DNA of 6,609 nt from Bacteroidales bacterium (GTDB lineage Bacteria > Bacteroidota > Bacteroidia > Bacteroidales > UBA932): assembly GCA_017472115.1 (NCBI GenBank), contig JAFUQW010000109.1:1-6609 (forward strand), in the 5' to 3' direction. This document shows, one piece after another, positions 1-6,298 of the stretch. The first letter of the stretch is position 1. Every line of letters begins with the position of its first letter. Made by a program: the position numbers and the translations under genes. The notes beneath the pieces were generated by a model. That model was not told the origin of the DNA. It did not search any database and was given only the letters and a program-made list of their open reading frames with translations.

Positions 1-462
1 ATATGTCGCGACTTTGCCTTCTGAGTCATCGCCCGGAGTCGTCCAGCCGGTCGGATGAAAGGCCACGAAATACACAGGAGGAGCCGCATCACCGTCCTTG
101 CCATATATGGCGGCACTCAGGAGCTGGGGATCTCCGCTTCGGAAAGTGGCAGTGGTGTGTATGGCGACCTTGCCGCCGTCCTGACTTCCGTCATAAGGAT
201 TACCTTCACTATATTCTTCATGCTTAAATACATAAGCATCCGTAGATCCCCACACATCAGCAGAAAGGACATTGTCCGAAGCCGGGTGATATGTGTCCCC
301 GTCAGAAGCTTTATCCGGCATATAAGGGGAACGGGTAGCTTCCGACATCTCCACCGCTGCAGACAGCCATATCCTGCTGCCCTCATCAGCCTGTTCAGGC
401 ACGACATGGCCGGCACAGGAGCACAGACAGAACAACAGAATCGTATATGATGACCTTTTCAT
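1..462 (-). CDS. Fimbrillin-family lipoprotein (minor or tip pilin), C-terminus beyond the left edge
   Basis: An open frame of 154 codons runs from an ATG at 462 to the window edge with no stop. The N-terminus is a lipoprotein signal, MKRSSYTILLFCLCSC, with lipobox L-C-S-C and the acylated cysteine at residue 16. A pro-region follows, ending in the fimbrillin-type E-A-T-R-S motif near residue 45, where trypsin-like proteases mature type V pilins. Near residue 135 the sequence VYFVAFHPTGW matches the hydrophobic F-x-A-x-x-P core strand seen in the neighbouring pilins. From known families this is an Mfa-like/fimbrillin subunit, exported by the lipoprotein route and displayed on the surface. The ATG lies 1 nt after the stop of the upstream gene (TAA-G-ATG), so translation is probably coupled. 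Being last in the visible part of the operon, it may be a minor or tip subunit, which is inference. The exact subfamily is unknown because the C-terminal half is missing. Confidence 0.85.
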   Translation of the reverse strand, partial: MKRSSYTILLFCLCSCAGHVVPEQADEGSRIWLSAAVEMSEATRSPYMPDKASDGDTYHPASDNVLSADVWGSTDAYVFKHEEYSEGNPYDGSQDGGKVAIHTTATFRSGDPQLLSAAIYGKDGDAAPPVYFVAFHPTGWTTPGDDSEGKVATY

Positions 463-463
463 C

Positions 464-1564
464 TTACTCTACATCTATTTCATTCTTATAATCGACAACA
501 TCCCATTCCTCGACCCGGACCTTGAAGAGAATTTCTTCGTCTGCCTCTCCGAGATTGAGGGTATAGGTATATTTCATTCCTGCTTCCCACTTTTCGGGCA
601 GACCTTCGGCAGCAAGGCTCACCTTATGGTCATAAACCTCTCCACCTAATCGACTGCCGATTATTCTCAGCTTGACATCATTCTCGACATCGGAATCATC
701 TTTATCCATATCCTGAGGCATGACTATATAAGGCCCTCCGATATGGGAGTTGAAGTTGAGTTCGTCACTCGGCACATCCGCCATCACACTGATATACAGG
801 CTGTCAGCCCCTGTATGAGTCAATCCCCAGTCAGAACCGTCATATGAATACTTTCCTTCAAAGCCGATATTCTTGACGGTCAGGCTTTTCAGCTTCATAC
901 GATAGGATTTCCCAAGATCGAAGTACAGGGCTGCGAAAGGATGGCGGAACTGCAGCTGCACGCCACCTTTCTCGTCTTGTTCAGCCTTGTCCTGACCGGG
1001 TGTATAGGCATATATGAATTCCTTAAGGGTCTCCTGATTCGGAATTGTCTCAGAAAGAATCTTATCGTCATATTTAGCACTGGTAGGATCCAGTGCTGAT
1101 TCAATGTATGCATAGAGAGGCAGGCTGAAGCTGAACCAAGGTTGACCGTCGGTATAGCCCTTGTCGGTCACAGCCGCCTGTGAAGCGTCCATCGGCATAT
1201 GGGCGAAGAAATTCAGCTTTTCATCCTTAGGCCAATAATAATCGAAATAATTGATCAGGCCGCCTGACATCGTGGCAAAGCGCCAGTCTCCTGCAGCCTT
1301 GAAGTAGTTCACTCTTGCATCGGCTATATACTGCTTGCCGGCATTCGGACCGTTGCCTGCTGCGACATAGGCACTTACAGTGAAGTCACCTCCGCCGATT
1401 TCCTCATTGAGAAGAGAAGCCGCTCCCTCGAACAGGGTCGCACGGGTCTGAGGCACATCTATGATGAGCCTTATCGCGTTTTCGCTGTCGGTACGCAGTC
1501 CCTTTTCCGAACAGGAAGCCAGAAGAAGGACGGCCAAGACTATGTATCTGAATGTTCTAATCAT
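464..1564 (-). CDS. Fimbrillin-family lipoprotein (pilus subunit)
   Basis: A complete gene of 366 residues. I prefer the ATG at 1564 to the in-frame TTG at 1573. The ATG is preceded by GAGG, though only 3 nt away, and overlaps the previous stop by 8 nt, which suits translational coupling. The signal peptide MIRTFRYIVLAVLLLASC has its lipobox cysteine at residue 18. A P-Q-T-R-A site at residues 38-42 is the expected protease maturation point of a type V pilin. The family core motifs are present: YYWPKDEKLNFFAHMP near residue 105, and QLQFRHPFAALYFDL near 205. The tail, residues 349-366, contains V-E-E-W (W354), the C-terminal strand motif of polymerising fimbrillins. It should therefore be able to occupy an internal position in the fibre. 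Its function as an adhesive or minor subunit is inferred from context; the family assignment is firm. Confidence 0.88.
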   Translation of the reverse strand: MIRTFRYIVLAVLLLASCSEKGLRTDSENAIRLIIDVPQTRATLFEGAASLLNEEIGGGDFTVSAYVAAGNGPNAGKQYIADARVNYFKAAGDWRFATMSGGLINYFDYYWPKDEKLNFFAHMPMDASQAAVTDKGYTDGQPWFSFSLPLYAYIESALDPTSAKYDDKILSETIPNQETLKEFIYAYTPGQDKAEQDEKGGVQLQFRHPFAALYFDLGKSYRMKLKSLTVKNIGFEGKYSYDGSDWGLTHTGADSLYISVMADVPSDELNFNSHIGGPYIVMPQDMDKDDSDVENDVKLRIIGSRLGGEVYDHKVSLAAEGLPEKWEAGMKYTYTLNLGEADEEILFKVRVEEWDVVDYKNEIDVE

Positions 1565-2510
1565 CTTCCTCAATAAGTTCGTGCATGAATTTCACATCAT
1601 CGATTCCGACCGTAAGGGTATAGGTGTAGCTTCGTCCGGGCTCTATGCGGGTCTTGAGAGGCACGGTGCGGAGCTTCTGGACTATGTATGTGCCGGCAAA
1701 GGTCGTGTATCTGTATTCGACGGTGACGAAGGTGTCCAGTTCCTGCGGGACAACCATACGGTAATCCCCGATCGGCTGCGGAAGAGGACCTGCATCCTCG
1801 CTCCCCTCGAAGAAAGTCTGAGGCATGAGGCTTTCTTCAAGCGTCCACTGAGGGGTCCGCAAAGAATGGAAAACGCCCTTGTGACGCATCGCATCGATCG
1901 TTATCCTGCTGATGGTGATCTTCTCGTCATCTTCCACCCTGTGCTTGATCCTGAAATCGATCCTGCTGAGCGCATGCTCGAATTCCAGCTGCACAACCCA
2001 TCCGTTGCTGATCTTGTGCATATCGGCATGAGGGCGGGTATAGAGCAGGTCGGTCTGCTCTTCGGCCACGTCGGTACTCCAGCTGATGCCGTCCTCCTTG
2101 TCACATCCGCAAGCCTCGTCGTAAGGCGAATATGCAAGGAAGGTCAGGCTGCTGTGGTCCGCCGGCCAGTTGACCTGTCCGGACAGTCCCCAGAGGGTAT
2201 CCTTGACTGTGTCACGGAGGGTCGTGTCGGTAATGAACACCTCCATGCTGACAGCCTCGGACAGAGGGATGAACTCTTCAGCCGCATCGGAATCTTCTTC
2301 CCAGGTCTTTCCCTCCGGAAGCGCCCATGCAGCAACGCCGAAAGTCTCGTCCGTAGGGAATCTCTCCACATCCTCATGAGCGACATGCATGTACATCTCC
2401 GGCTGGAACATCAGACGAAGCTCGGGATTATATTCCTGAGGCCTGTCGATAGCGCAGCCGGTCAGCAGTAACGCCGCCGCGACAAGAAGATATGAGTGCA
2501 AGGTTTTCAT
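1557..2510 (-). CDS. Fimbrillin-like lipoprotein lacking the usual C-terminal strand
   Basis: A protein of 317 residues from the ATG at 2510; an in-frame GTG at 2522 sits directly on the GAGG and is less likely. The signal peptide MKTLHSYLLVAAALLLTGC has a clear L-T-G-C lipobox (C19). Fimbrillin core motifs follow: NWPADHSSLTFLAYSPYD near residue 115 and LEFEHALSRIDFRIKHR near 170. Two features are odd. The N-terminal T-R-[AS] maturation motif of its neighbours is replaced by V-E-R-F. The protein also ends just after YTYTLTVGIDDVKF with an acidic tail and has no V-x-E-W motif. It further carries a C-G-C pair near residue 130. If the C-terminal strand is the donor in subunit polymerisation, this protein could only sit at one end of the fibre, as a tip or cap; this is inference. 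Its stop overlaps the next gene by 8 nt. Confidence 0.85.
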   Translation of the reverse strand: MKTLHSYLLVAAALLLTGCAIDRPQEYNPELRLMFQPEMYMHVAHEDVERFPTDETFGVAAWALPEGKTWEEDSDAAEEFIPLSEAVSMEVFITDTTLRDTVKDTLWGLSGQVNWPADHSSLTFLAYSPYDEACGCDKEDGISWSTDVAEEQTDLLYTRPHADMHKISNGWVVQLEFEHALSRIDFRIKHRVEDDEKITISRITIDAMRHKGVFHSLRTPQWTLEESLMPQTFFEGSEDAGPLPQPIGDYRMVVPQELDTFVTVEYRYTTFAGTYIVQKLRTVPLKTRIEPGRSYTYTLTVGIDDVKFMHELIEEDD

Positions 2511-2519
2511 CGTAATCTG

Positions 2520-2560
2520 CACCCTCGCAGGCGGTCAGGCCTGCGGGGGCGGTAAGGGTG
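2520..2560 (-). promoter_or_regulatory. Hairpin between the major fimbrillin and the next gene
   Basis: In the minus-strand transcript CGCAGGC pairs with GCCTGCG around a 6-nt loop (CTGACC). CACCCT (2560-2555) then pairs with AGGGTG (2525-2520) across a 9-nt one-sided bulge. No U run follows, so it is not a complete intrinsic terminator. The structure closes over the GAGGG that would serve the ATG at 2510, and it would also protect the 3' end of the pilin message. Both effects would favour the major pilin over the downstream subunits. Confidence 0.6.
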
Positions 2561-2571
2561 TTATGGATTTG

Positions 2572-3750
2572 TTACCTGATTGTCAACGGTAACTTCTGCA
2601 CTTTGAGATCTGTCCACTCATCTACTTTTGGTGCGAACTCAATCTTGTCAAGATTCAGGGTTATATTATATGTATAAATGTTACCTCTTAACCACGACGT
2701 AATATCATTATCATTATCATTATCCCTTGATAACTCAGCTTCAACATAATTATTTTCAATCCATTTATCTGTTTCCATCTTATCATGCTTGAGCTTATAT
2801 TTAACTTGAATAGTCACGGTTCCATCAGTTCCGTCATGCACCAATGTCTGAGGAAGAAGAATAAGATTTGCACCATTAGTTTTACCGTCTGCAACATCAT
2901 ACGATGCAACCAAATCTGTAGAATTGATTGTCAAACCATCTCCTGAATATGCTGTATAATTCCTGATAGTATTTGTTGACCAATCCGCAGGATCTGCCAC
3001 ACCTGTTGAAGCTTTTGCGTTGCCACTTTCGTTAAGACCTTGATTAAAATTGCCTTTTGAATGAACGTTTTTCAATACGACTTCCTGTACAACAAAAGTA
3101 TATTTAGGTCCGCCATTATCCACCAGATCAGATGCAGCCTTAAACTTAAAGCGTATCGCAGATAATGCATGCTTGAAAGACAATTCAACACCATAATAAT
3201 TAGAAGGTGTATTAAGTTTTTCATTTGTCGCCTTAGTCTGATCATAAGCCCTATCGCTGAACATCAAATCAACATCTGCCTTATCACCGACGACATAGTT
3301 CTTAAACTGAATACCATTTATCGTATGAGCTACATAATTATCCTGATCGACTTCTGTTGTATTTGTCAATGATGGATAATAAGCCACAAAAGTCATCTTA
3401 CCAGTCTTAGGCCAGTAATAATCATTTTTGGAACTTGTTACCCATGAAGGATATTTAGTACCATTTTCATAAAAATCGTCGTCTTTAGTCACTTCTACAT
3501 TTTCCATATATGTATATGTGGCTTCATTATCAAAACCAGGGTATTCTGACGGATGATAATAACCATAGACAGAGAATGAACCGGTAATGTTTGCCGTAGT
3601 AACCAAATCCACACTTCTGGTGTTCACACCAACCACCGGCGGAGCGAAAGTGATCTCATGCTGATCGGTCACAGAAGGAGCAGGCTCGTTCTTGACGCAG
3701 CTGACAAGGGCAACGCCTGCCATTGCTGCAAGGATTAATAACTTTTTCAT
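2572..3750 (-). CDS. Probable major fimbrillin (type V pilus stalk pilin)
   Basis: A complete gene of 392 residues with ATG at 3750. The signal MKKLLILAAMAGVALVSC gives a lipidated C18. N-T-R-S at residues 43-46 is the expected maturation site: in this family a surface protease cuts after Arg so that a neighbouring subunit's strand can fill the groove. The family motifs YYWPKTGKMTFVAYYP (about residue 112) and LSFKHALSAIRFKFKAA (about 190) are present, and the C-terminus has V-D-E-W (W379). It has its own long A-rich leader without a Shine-Dalgarno sequence and a strong hairpin behind it, which suits the most abundant product of the operon; 'major' is inferred from this and from its length and composition. 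The mature part is much more AT-rich than the signal and pro-region or any neighbour. A GATAAT hexanucleotide repeat encodes (DN)n near residues 343-349. Confidence 0.9.
   Translation of the reverse strand: MKKLLILAAMAGVALVSCVKNEPAPSVTDQHEITFAPPVVGVNTRSVDLVTTANITGSFSVYGYYHPSEYPGFDNEATYTYMENVEVTKDDDFYENGTKYPSWVTSSKNDYYWPKTGKMTFVAYYPSLTNTTEVDQDNYVAHTINGIQFKNYVVGDKADVDLMFSDRAYDQTKATNEKLNTPSNYYGVELSFKHALSAIRFKFKAASDLVDNGGPKYTFVVQEVVLKNVHSKGNFNQGLNESGNAKASTGVADPADWSTNTIRNYTAYSGDGLTINSTDLVASYDVADGKTNGANLILLPQTLVHDGTDGTVTIQVKYKLKHDKMETDKWIENNYVEAELSRDNDNDNDITSWLRGNIYTYNITLNLDKIEFAPKVDEWTDLKVQKLPLTIR
2702..2724 (-). repeat. In-frame hexanucleotide repeat in the major fimbrillin
   Basis: Three perfect ATTATC units (2707-2724, plus strand) and a partial fourth unit encode a D-N-D-N-D-N-D stretch near residues 343-349, before the last strands of the pilin. 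Changes in copy number would add or remove two residues without a frameshift. Confidence 0.65.
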
Positions 3751-3809
3751 AATCTTGAAGGTTTAATTGTTTGTAATTTATTTGTTGTTTATAGTTTTTC
3801 TTTAATTCA
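3751..3809 (-). promoter_or_regulatory. A-rich, SD-less leader of the major fimbrillin
   Basis: The 59 nt between the repeat and the ATG at 3750 are rich in A, poor in G, and contain no Shine-Dalgarno sequence. Unstructured A-rich leaders are typical of strongly translated Bacteroidota genes. I find no TAnnTTTG box on the minus strand here, so a separate promoter is not called; the gene is probably read from the operon promoter. Confidence 0.45.
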
Positions 3810-3834
3810 GATCCTTCGCTTCGCTCAGGATGAC
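3810..3834 (-). repeat. Dispersed palindromic repeat (the 'CHPERSEGS' repeat)
   Basis: Read on the minus strand, this 25-bp element begins GTCATCCTGAGC and ends AAGGATC. It is a known small repeat found in many genomes, often mistranslated as short proteins containing CHPERSEGS or VILSEAKDL. The arms ATCCT and AGGAT are complementary, and the centre holds GCGAAGC, known to form an unusually stable DNA mini-hairpin. It lies in the 104-bp gap before the major fimbrillin, in the 5' leader of that message. No T tract follows, so it is not a classical terminator. Confidence 0.8.
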
Positions 3835-3854
3835 AGGTGGAGGTCATGTATTCG

Positions 3855-4937
3855 TCAGATCGTTATGTCGGCATTCACATCGCCCCATTCATCCACTCCG
3901 GGGCTGAATCCGCCTCCGCCGCCGGAAGCAGGAGGAGGATCGGGAATCTCTATCGTATGGTCAAGCAGAAGCCATTGGTTCTCAACAGCTTCCTTTGTTG
4001 CAAACACATGTGTCACATCCAATGTCTCGCTATGTGACTCGCCATAGACAGTCATGAAGTCGAAGGTGATCTCGAGCTTGTTGACAGCGTCAGGGATCTT
4101 ACCGAACGTGCTGAATGTCGTATATACGGTCATGGACTCACCGTCGTCAGACTTCACCATGCCCGCCGCAGGACTCTCGCCCGGCTGCATCTCGAAATAG
4201 ACTGTGACAGGATCGCCCTCATCCATGCCGGCTCCGTTCACCCATGCTGATCCGGAAAGACCTGTCATAAGGCCAACTGAAGATGTGGCGTATTCCATAC
4301 CCTTGACCTTTATCTGGAGATAATAGGACTTCACGATGGATGACGCCTTGAAAAATTCCCCTTCCATTGTGGTGAGGGTGTCGATATTCTCGATATACGG
4401 AACATATACTTTTCCGCAGTTGGATGCGAAAAGATGGTCAGGGTCATAGACTATCCTCTCCGGAATGGACGCCTGCCCGGATTTTCCCTGTCTCTTGGCG
4501 CGGCTGGCGATCTTGGTACGGAGATGGGAGGCTATCTCATTGGTATATGCCTTGGCATTGAGATGGTTGTTGGATTCACGTATGATGGTGGATTCGGTGT
4601 CGAAGTTGTAGGCCATCATCGTGTATGTACCCGGATCGGCGATTATATATCCGTCATAAAAGACTCCCCTCTCATCCTCTCCTCTGTTCCTGAGGAATCT
4701 TTCCGCCCGCACATCACCGGTCTCGGGATCCGCCAGAACTATACGGAGCACGTCAGGGGAATCATACAGCGGCCTTACATAATCCTCGTTATAGAAACCC
4801 TTGGTGACATTGAGAATCTGTTCATCTACATATACGCGCACATAATGCGTGTTGCAGAGGTCCACCAGAGGACGCTTTTCGCACGCTACAGCCATCAGGA
4901 GGGCAAGTGCCAGGAATATGTTACCGAGCCTTCTCAT
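3855..4937 (-). CDS. DUF5119-type lipoprotein of the fimbrial operon
   Basis: A protein of 360 residues. MRRLGNIFLALALLMAVAC is a lipoprotein signal (C19), followed immediately by E-K-R-P-L, the C-E-x-R-P-L opening typical of DUF5119 proteins that accompany fimbrillin genes in Bacteroidales. The N-terminal half reads as an extracytoplasmic beta domain, with strands such as YVRVYVDEQI and GTYTMMAYNFDT. The exact biochemical role of the family is not established to my knowledge; an anchor or assembly subunit at the outer membrane is the reasonable guess. The C-terminus is unexpected: a P-P-P and Gly5 hinge leads to FSPGVDEWGDVNADITI (W351), nearly the same as the end of the downstream major fimbrillin. 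The start is secure: an AGGAGGT ribosome-binding site lies 5 nt upstream, and the ATG overlaps the preceding stop in an ATGA arrangement. Confidence 0.82.
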   Translation of the reverse strand: MRRLGNIFLALALLMAVACEKRPLVDLCNTHYVRVYVDEQILNVTKGFYNEDYVRPLYDSPDVLRIVLADPETGDVRAERFLRNRGEDERGVFYDGYIIADPGTYTMMAYNFDTESTIIRESNNHLNAKAYTNEIASHLRTKIASRAKRQGKSGQASIPERIVYDPDHLFASNCGKVYVPYIENIDTLTTMEGEFFKASSIVKSYYLQIKVKGMEYATSSVGLMTGLSGSAWVNGAGMDEGDPVTVYFEMQPGESPAAGMVKSDDGESMTVYTTFSTFGKIPDAVNKLEITFDFMTVYGESHSETLDVTHVFATKEAVENQWLLLDHTIEIPDPPPASGGGGGFSPGVDEWGDVNADITI

Positions 4938-6244
4938 CTGCCACCTCCTGTCTTGACCGTGAAAGGAAACACAAGGCTGATCTCGGCCTTGGTCGGGCCG
5001 AAATAATGAAGCCGTCCGGCGCTGTTGTCGTCCTTGATGAGGTACGACCAGTCGTCGGTAGGGACATAATGCTGATACGGGATATTGGCGTATCCCGCAC
5101 TGATGGAAAATTCAAGATTGATATGTCTGCCTATCGGCATCGCATAGCCATAGGTCAGTCCCGCACTCCAGAAACTGTACTGATAGCAGCCGATCTTGCG
5201 TCCTATCTGGAAGTCTCCGTGGCCACCCCATGCATTGATTCCGATGAAGTGGCCGGTCAGGGCATCCCTTTCCTTGTAGCCATGATGTGCCGGAAGAGGC
5301 TTAGGAGCGAACCACCAGCGGAACTCGCCTCCGAAGGTCAGGAACTGGAGGCAGAACCGGTTGCCCTTGCCTGACCACCACGGCGTATGTTGCTCATACA
5401 GGACAGAGAAATGCCTGTTGATCGGCGCCTCGACGGCAAAGTTGACTGCCGTAGCGGCATCATAAAGGAGGTTGGTCTTGAGTGCCAGGATTGTGCGCGT
5501 CTTTTCAGGAAGGACAGGCGGCGGGGACGGAGGCAGGGTGTCTATAAGCTCTGCACCGGTTTCGAGACAGCCTTCGATCGGCTTGAGTTGCGGAAGGAAG
5601 TCTATGATCCTCTTTTTCTTGAGTACGACAATGGTCACGGCATGGCGGGAGGTGTTCATGTTGTCCCTGATGAGGATACGCCATGTGAGGCTGTCAGGCT
5701 CCATTGTCCTGAGGCGGGTCTTTTTCTCCCAGTTGGAAAGATCTGATTCGAGGAGTTCGAGAAGTTCCTTTCTGTTGCGTCTCTGATAATTGTCGCGGAT
5801 ATCCTGAGTGAAGGCATCCCAGTCCTCACCTTTCGCTACGGTCTGGATATTTATGCCCCCCCCAATGCCCGGAATCGATCTCAGGAAGTCAGCGACAGTC
5901 TCTGCTCGTCTGTGGGAGAGCCGGAGGTTATAGACTTCATGTCCCAAAGGCGATGACGCACCTTCTACGAGAATGGAACTGATGGCATTGAGTGAATCGC
6001 GGTCGATTTCCGAAAGGGCCTTCCTGATGGATGCAAGGGAGGCGCGGTTGTCCATATAGTTGGAATCCACGACACCTACGTCGTGGCGGAACCAGATGTA
6101 TGTCTTGGTAAGAGTGTCGAGTTCAAAGTTGGTCAATGCTTCGACAGGTATGCCGTGCTCAAACACGGTTTGAGAGTGCGCAGAAAAGCTCAATCCGCAC
6201 ATCACCACTAACAACATACATAATATTTGCACTAACCTGTGCAT
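4934..6244 (-). CDS. OmpA-like domain fused to DUF3575 outer-membrane protein, first gene of the fimbrial operon
   Basis: A protein of 436 residues. A signal peptide spans about residues 1-25, with probable cleavage around AHS-Q. Residues ~45-225 resemble an OmpA-like domain, with the fingerprint LVEGASSPLGHEVYNLRLS then H-R-R-A-E (93-115). The Asp that contacts diaminopimelate in E. coli OmpA is replaced by Ser98, so peptidoglycan binding may differ. A proline-rich hinge (LPPSPPPVLP, about 240) leads to the DUF3575 part: ILALKTNLLYDAATAVNFAV, then amphipathic, aromatic-rich strands ending SLVFPFTVK. Such strands suggest an outer-membrane beta-barrel, with the periplasmic domain unusually placed in front of it. 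DUF3575 genes commonly open fimbrillin operons; a role in anchoring or export of subunits is inferred. An 8-G run encodes Gly128-130, and a one-base loss there stops translation at once. The ATG has GGAGG 8 nt upstream. Confidence 0.85.
   Translation of the reverse strand: MHRLVQILCMLLVVMCGLSFSAHSQTVFEHGIPVEALTNFELDTLTKTYIWFRHDVGVVDSNYMDNRASLASIRKALSEIDRDSLNAISSILVEGASSPLGHEVYNLRLSHRRAETVADFLRSIPGIGGGINIQTVAKGEDWDAFTQDIRDNYQRRNRKELLELLESDLSNWEKKTRLRTMEPDSLTWRILIRDNMNTSRHAVTIVVLKKKRIIDFLPQLKPIEGCLETGAELIDTLPPSPPPVLPEKTRTILALKTNLLYDAATAVNFAVEAPINRHFSVLYEQHTPWWSGKGNRFCLQFLTFGGEFRWWFAPKPLPAHHGYKERDALTGHFIGINAWGGHGDFQIGRKIGCYQYSFWSAGLTYGYAMPIGRHINLEFSISAGYANIPYQHYVPTDDWSYLIKDDNSAGRLHYFGPTKAEISLVFPFTVKTGGGR
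4943..4949 (-). promoter_or_regulatory. Strong ribosome-binding site of the DUF5119 gene
   Basis: AGGAGGT on the minus strand ends 5 nt before the ATG at 4937, inside the last codons of the upstream gene. It decides the start and, with the ATGA stop/start overlap, indicates tight co-translation of the DUF3575 and DUF5119 proteins. Confidence 0.75.
5856..5863 (-). repeat. Intragenic G8 homopolymer tract (candidate slippage site)
   Basis: Eight C on the plus strand read as eight G on the coding strand of the OmpA-like/DUF3575 gene, within the codons of Gly128-Gly130. With seven G the frame reads GCA TAA immediately after the tract. With nine G it reaches TGA about ten codons later. Either change would leave only the front of the OmpA-like domain. 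Confidence 0.75.
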
Positions 6245-6252
6245 AACCTAAA

Positions 6253-6257
6253 CCTCC
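6253..6257 (-). promoter_or_regulatory. Ribosome-binding site of the DUF3575 gene
   Basis: GGAGG on the minus strand, 8 nt before the ATG at 6244. It fixes the start of the first operon gene. Strong Shine-Dalgarno sequences are the exception in Bacteroidota, so this is notable. With the -7 box so close, the transcript leader would be only about 15 nt long. Confidence 0.7.
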
Positions 6258-6263
6258 GAATTT

Positions 6264-6296
6264 CAAAGATAATAAAAAATCTTTACCCCCCCCATT
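6264..6296 (-). promoter_or_regulatory. Candidate Bacteroides-type promoter of the fimbrial operon, with a G tract in the spacer
   Basis: On the minus strand TATCTTTG (6271-6264) fits the Bacteroides -7 consensus TAnnTTTG exactly. The best -33 candidate is AATG at 6296-6293, a weak match to TTTG, 21 bp upstream. The spacer holds most of an 8-G run. The promoter lies about 20 nt before the start codon of the first gene and points into the operon. The -7 match is good and the -33 assignment is uncertain. Confidence 0.5.
6286..6293 (-). repeat. Promoter G8 homopolymer tract
   Basis: Eight C on the plus strand, eight G on the operon sense strand. The tract lies between the putative -33 and -7 elements, so a change in length would alter promoter spacing. 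It is the second G8 run at the head of this operon; the other is inside the first gene. Confidence 0.75.
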
Positions 6297-6298
6297 TT

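Noticed and set aside
55..450. Plus-strand open frame at the left end
   Set aside because: It is the mirror of the partial fimbrillin gene on the minus strand, whose lipobox, T-R-S motif and VYFVAFHP motif are convincing.
1461..2471. Long plus-strand open frame of 336 codons
   Set aside because: It lies antisense to two lipoprotein genes with clear signal peptides and fimbrillin motifs. Its own product has no recognisable domain, and no ribosome-binding site or promoter stands before it.
2526..2545. Intrinsic transcription terminator after the major pilin
   Set aside because: The stem is strong but no U run follows on the transcribed strand, and the genes beyond are tightly spaced in the same direction.
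3656..3847. 63-codon minus-strand frame containing CHPERSEGSE
   Set aside because: This is the usual false translation of a dispersed DNA repeat running into the start of the pilin gene in another frame.
4434..5374. Two overlapping plus-strand frames of 190 and 155 codons
   Set aside because: They are antisense to the DUF5119 and DUF3575 genes, which have strong ribosome-binding sites and family motifs; the translations have no domain character.
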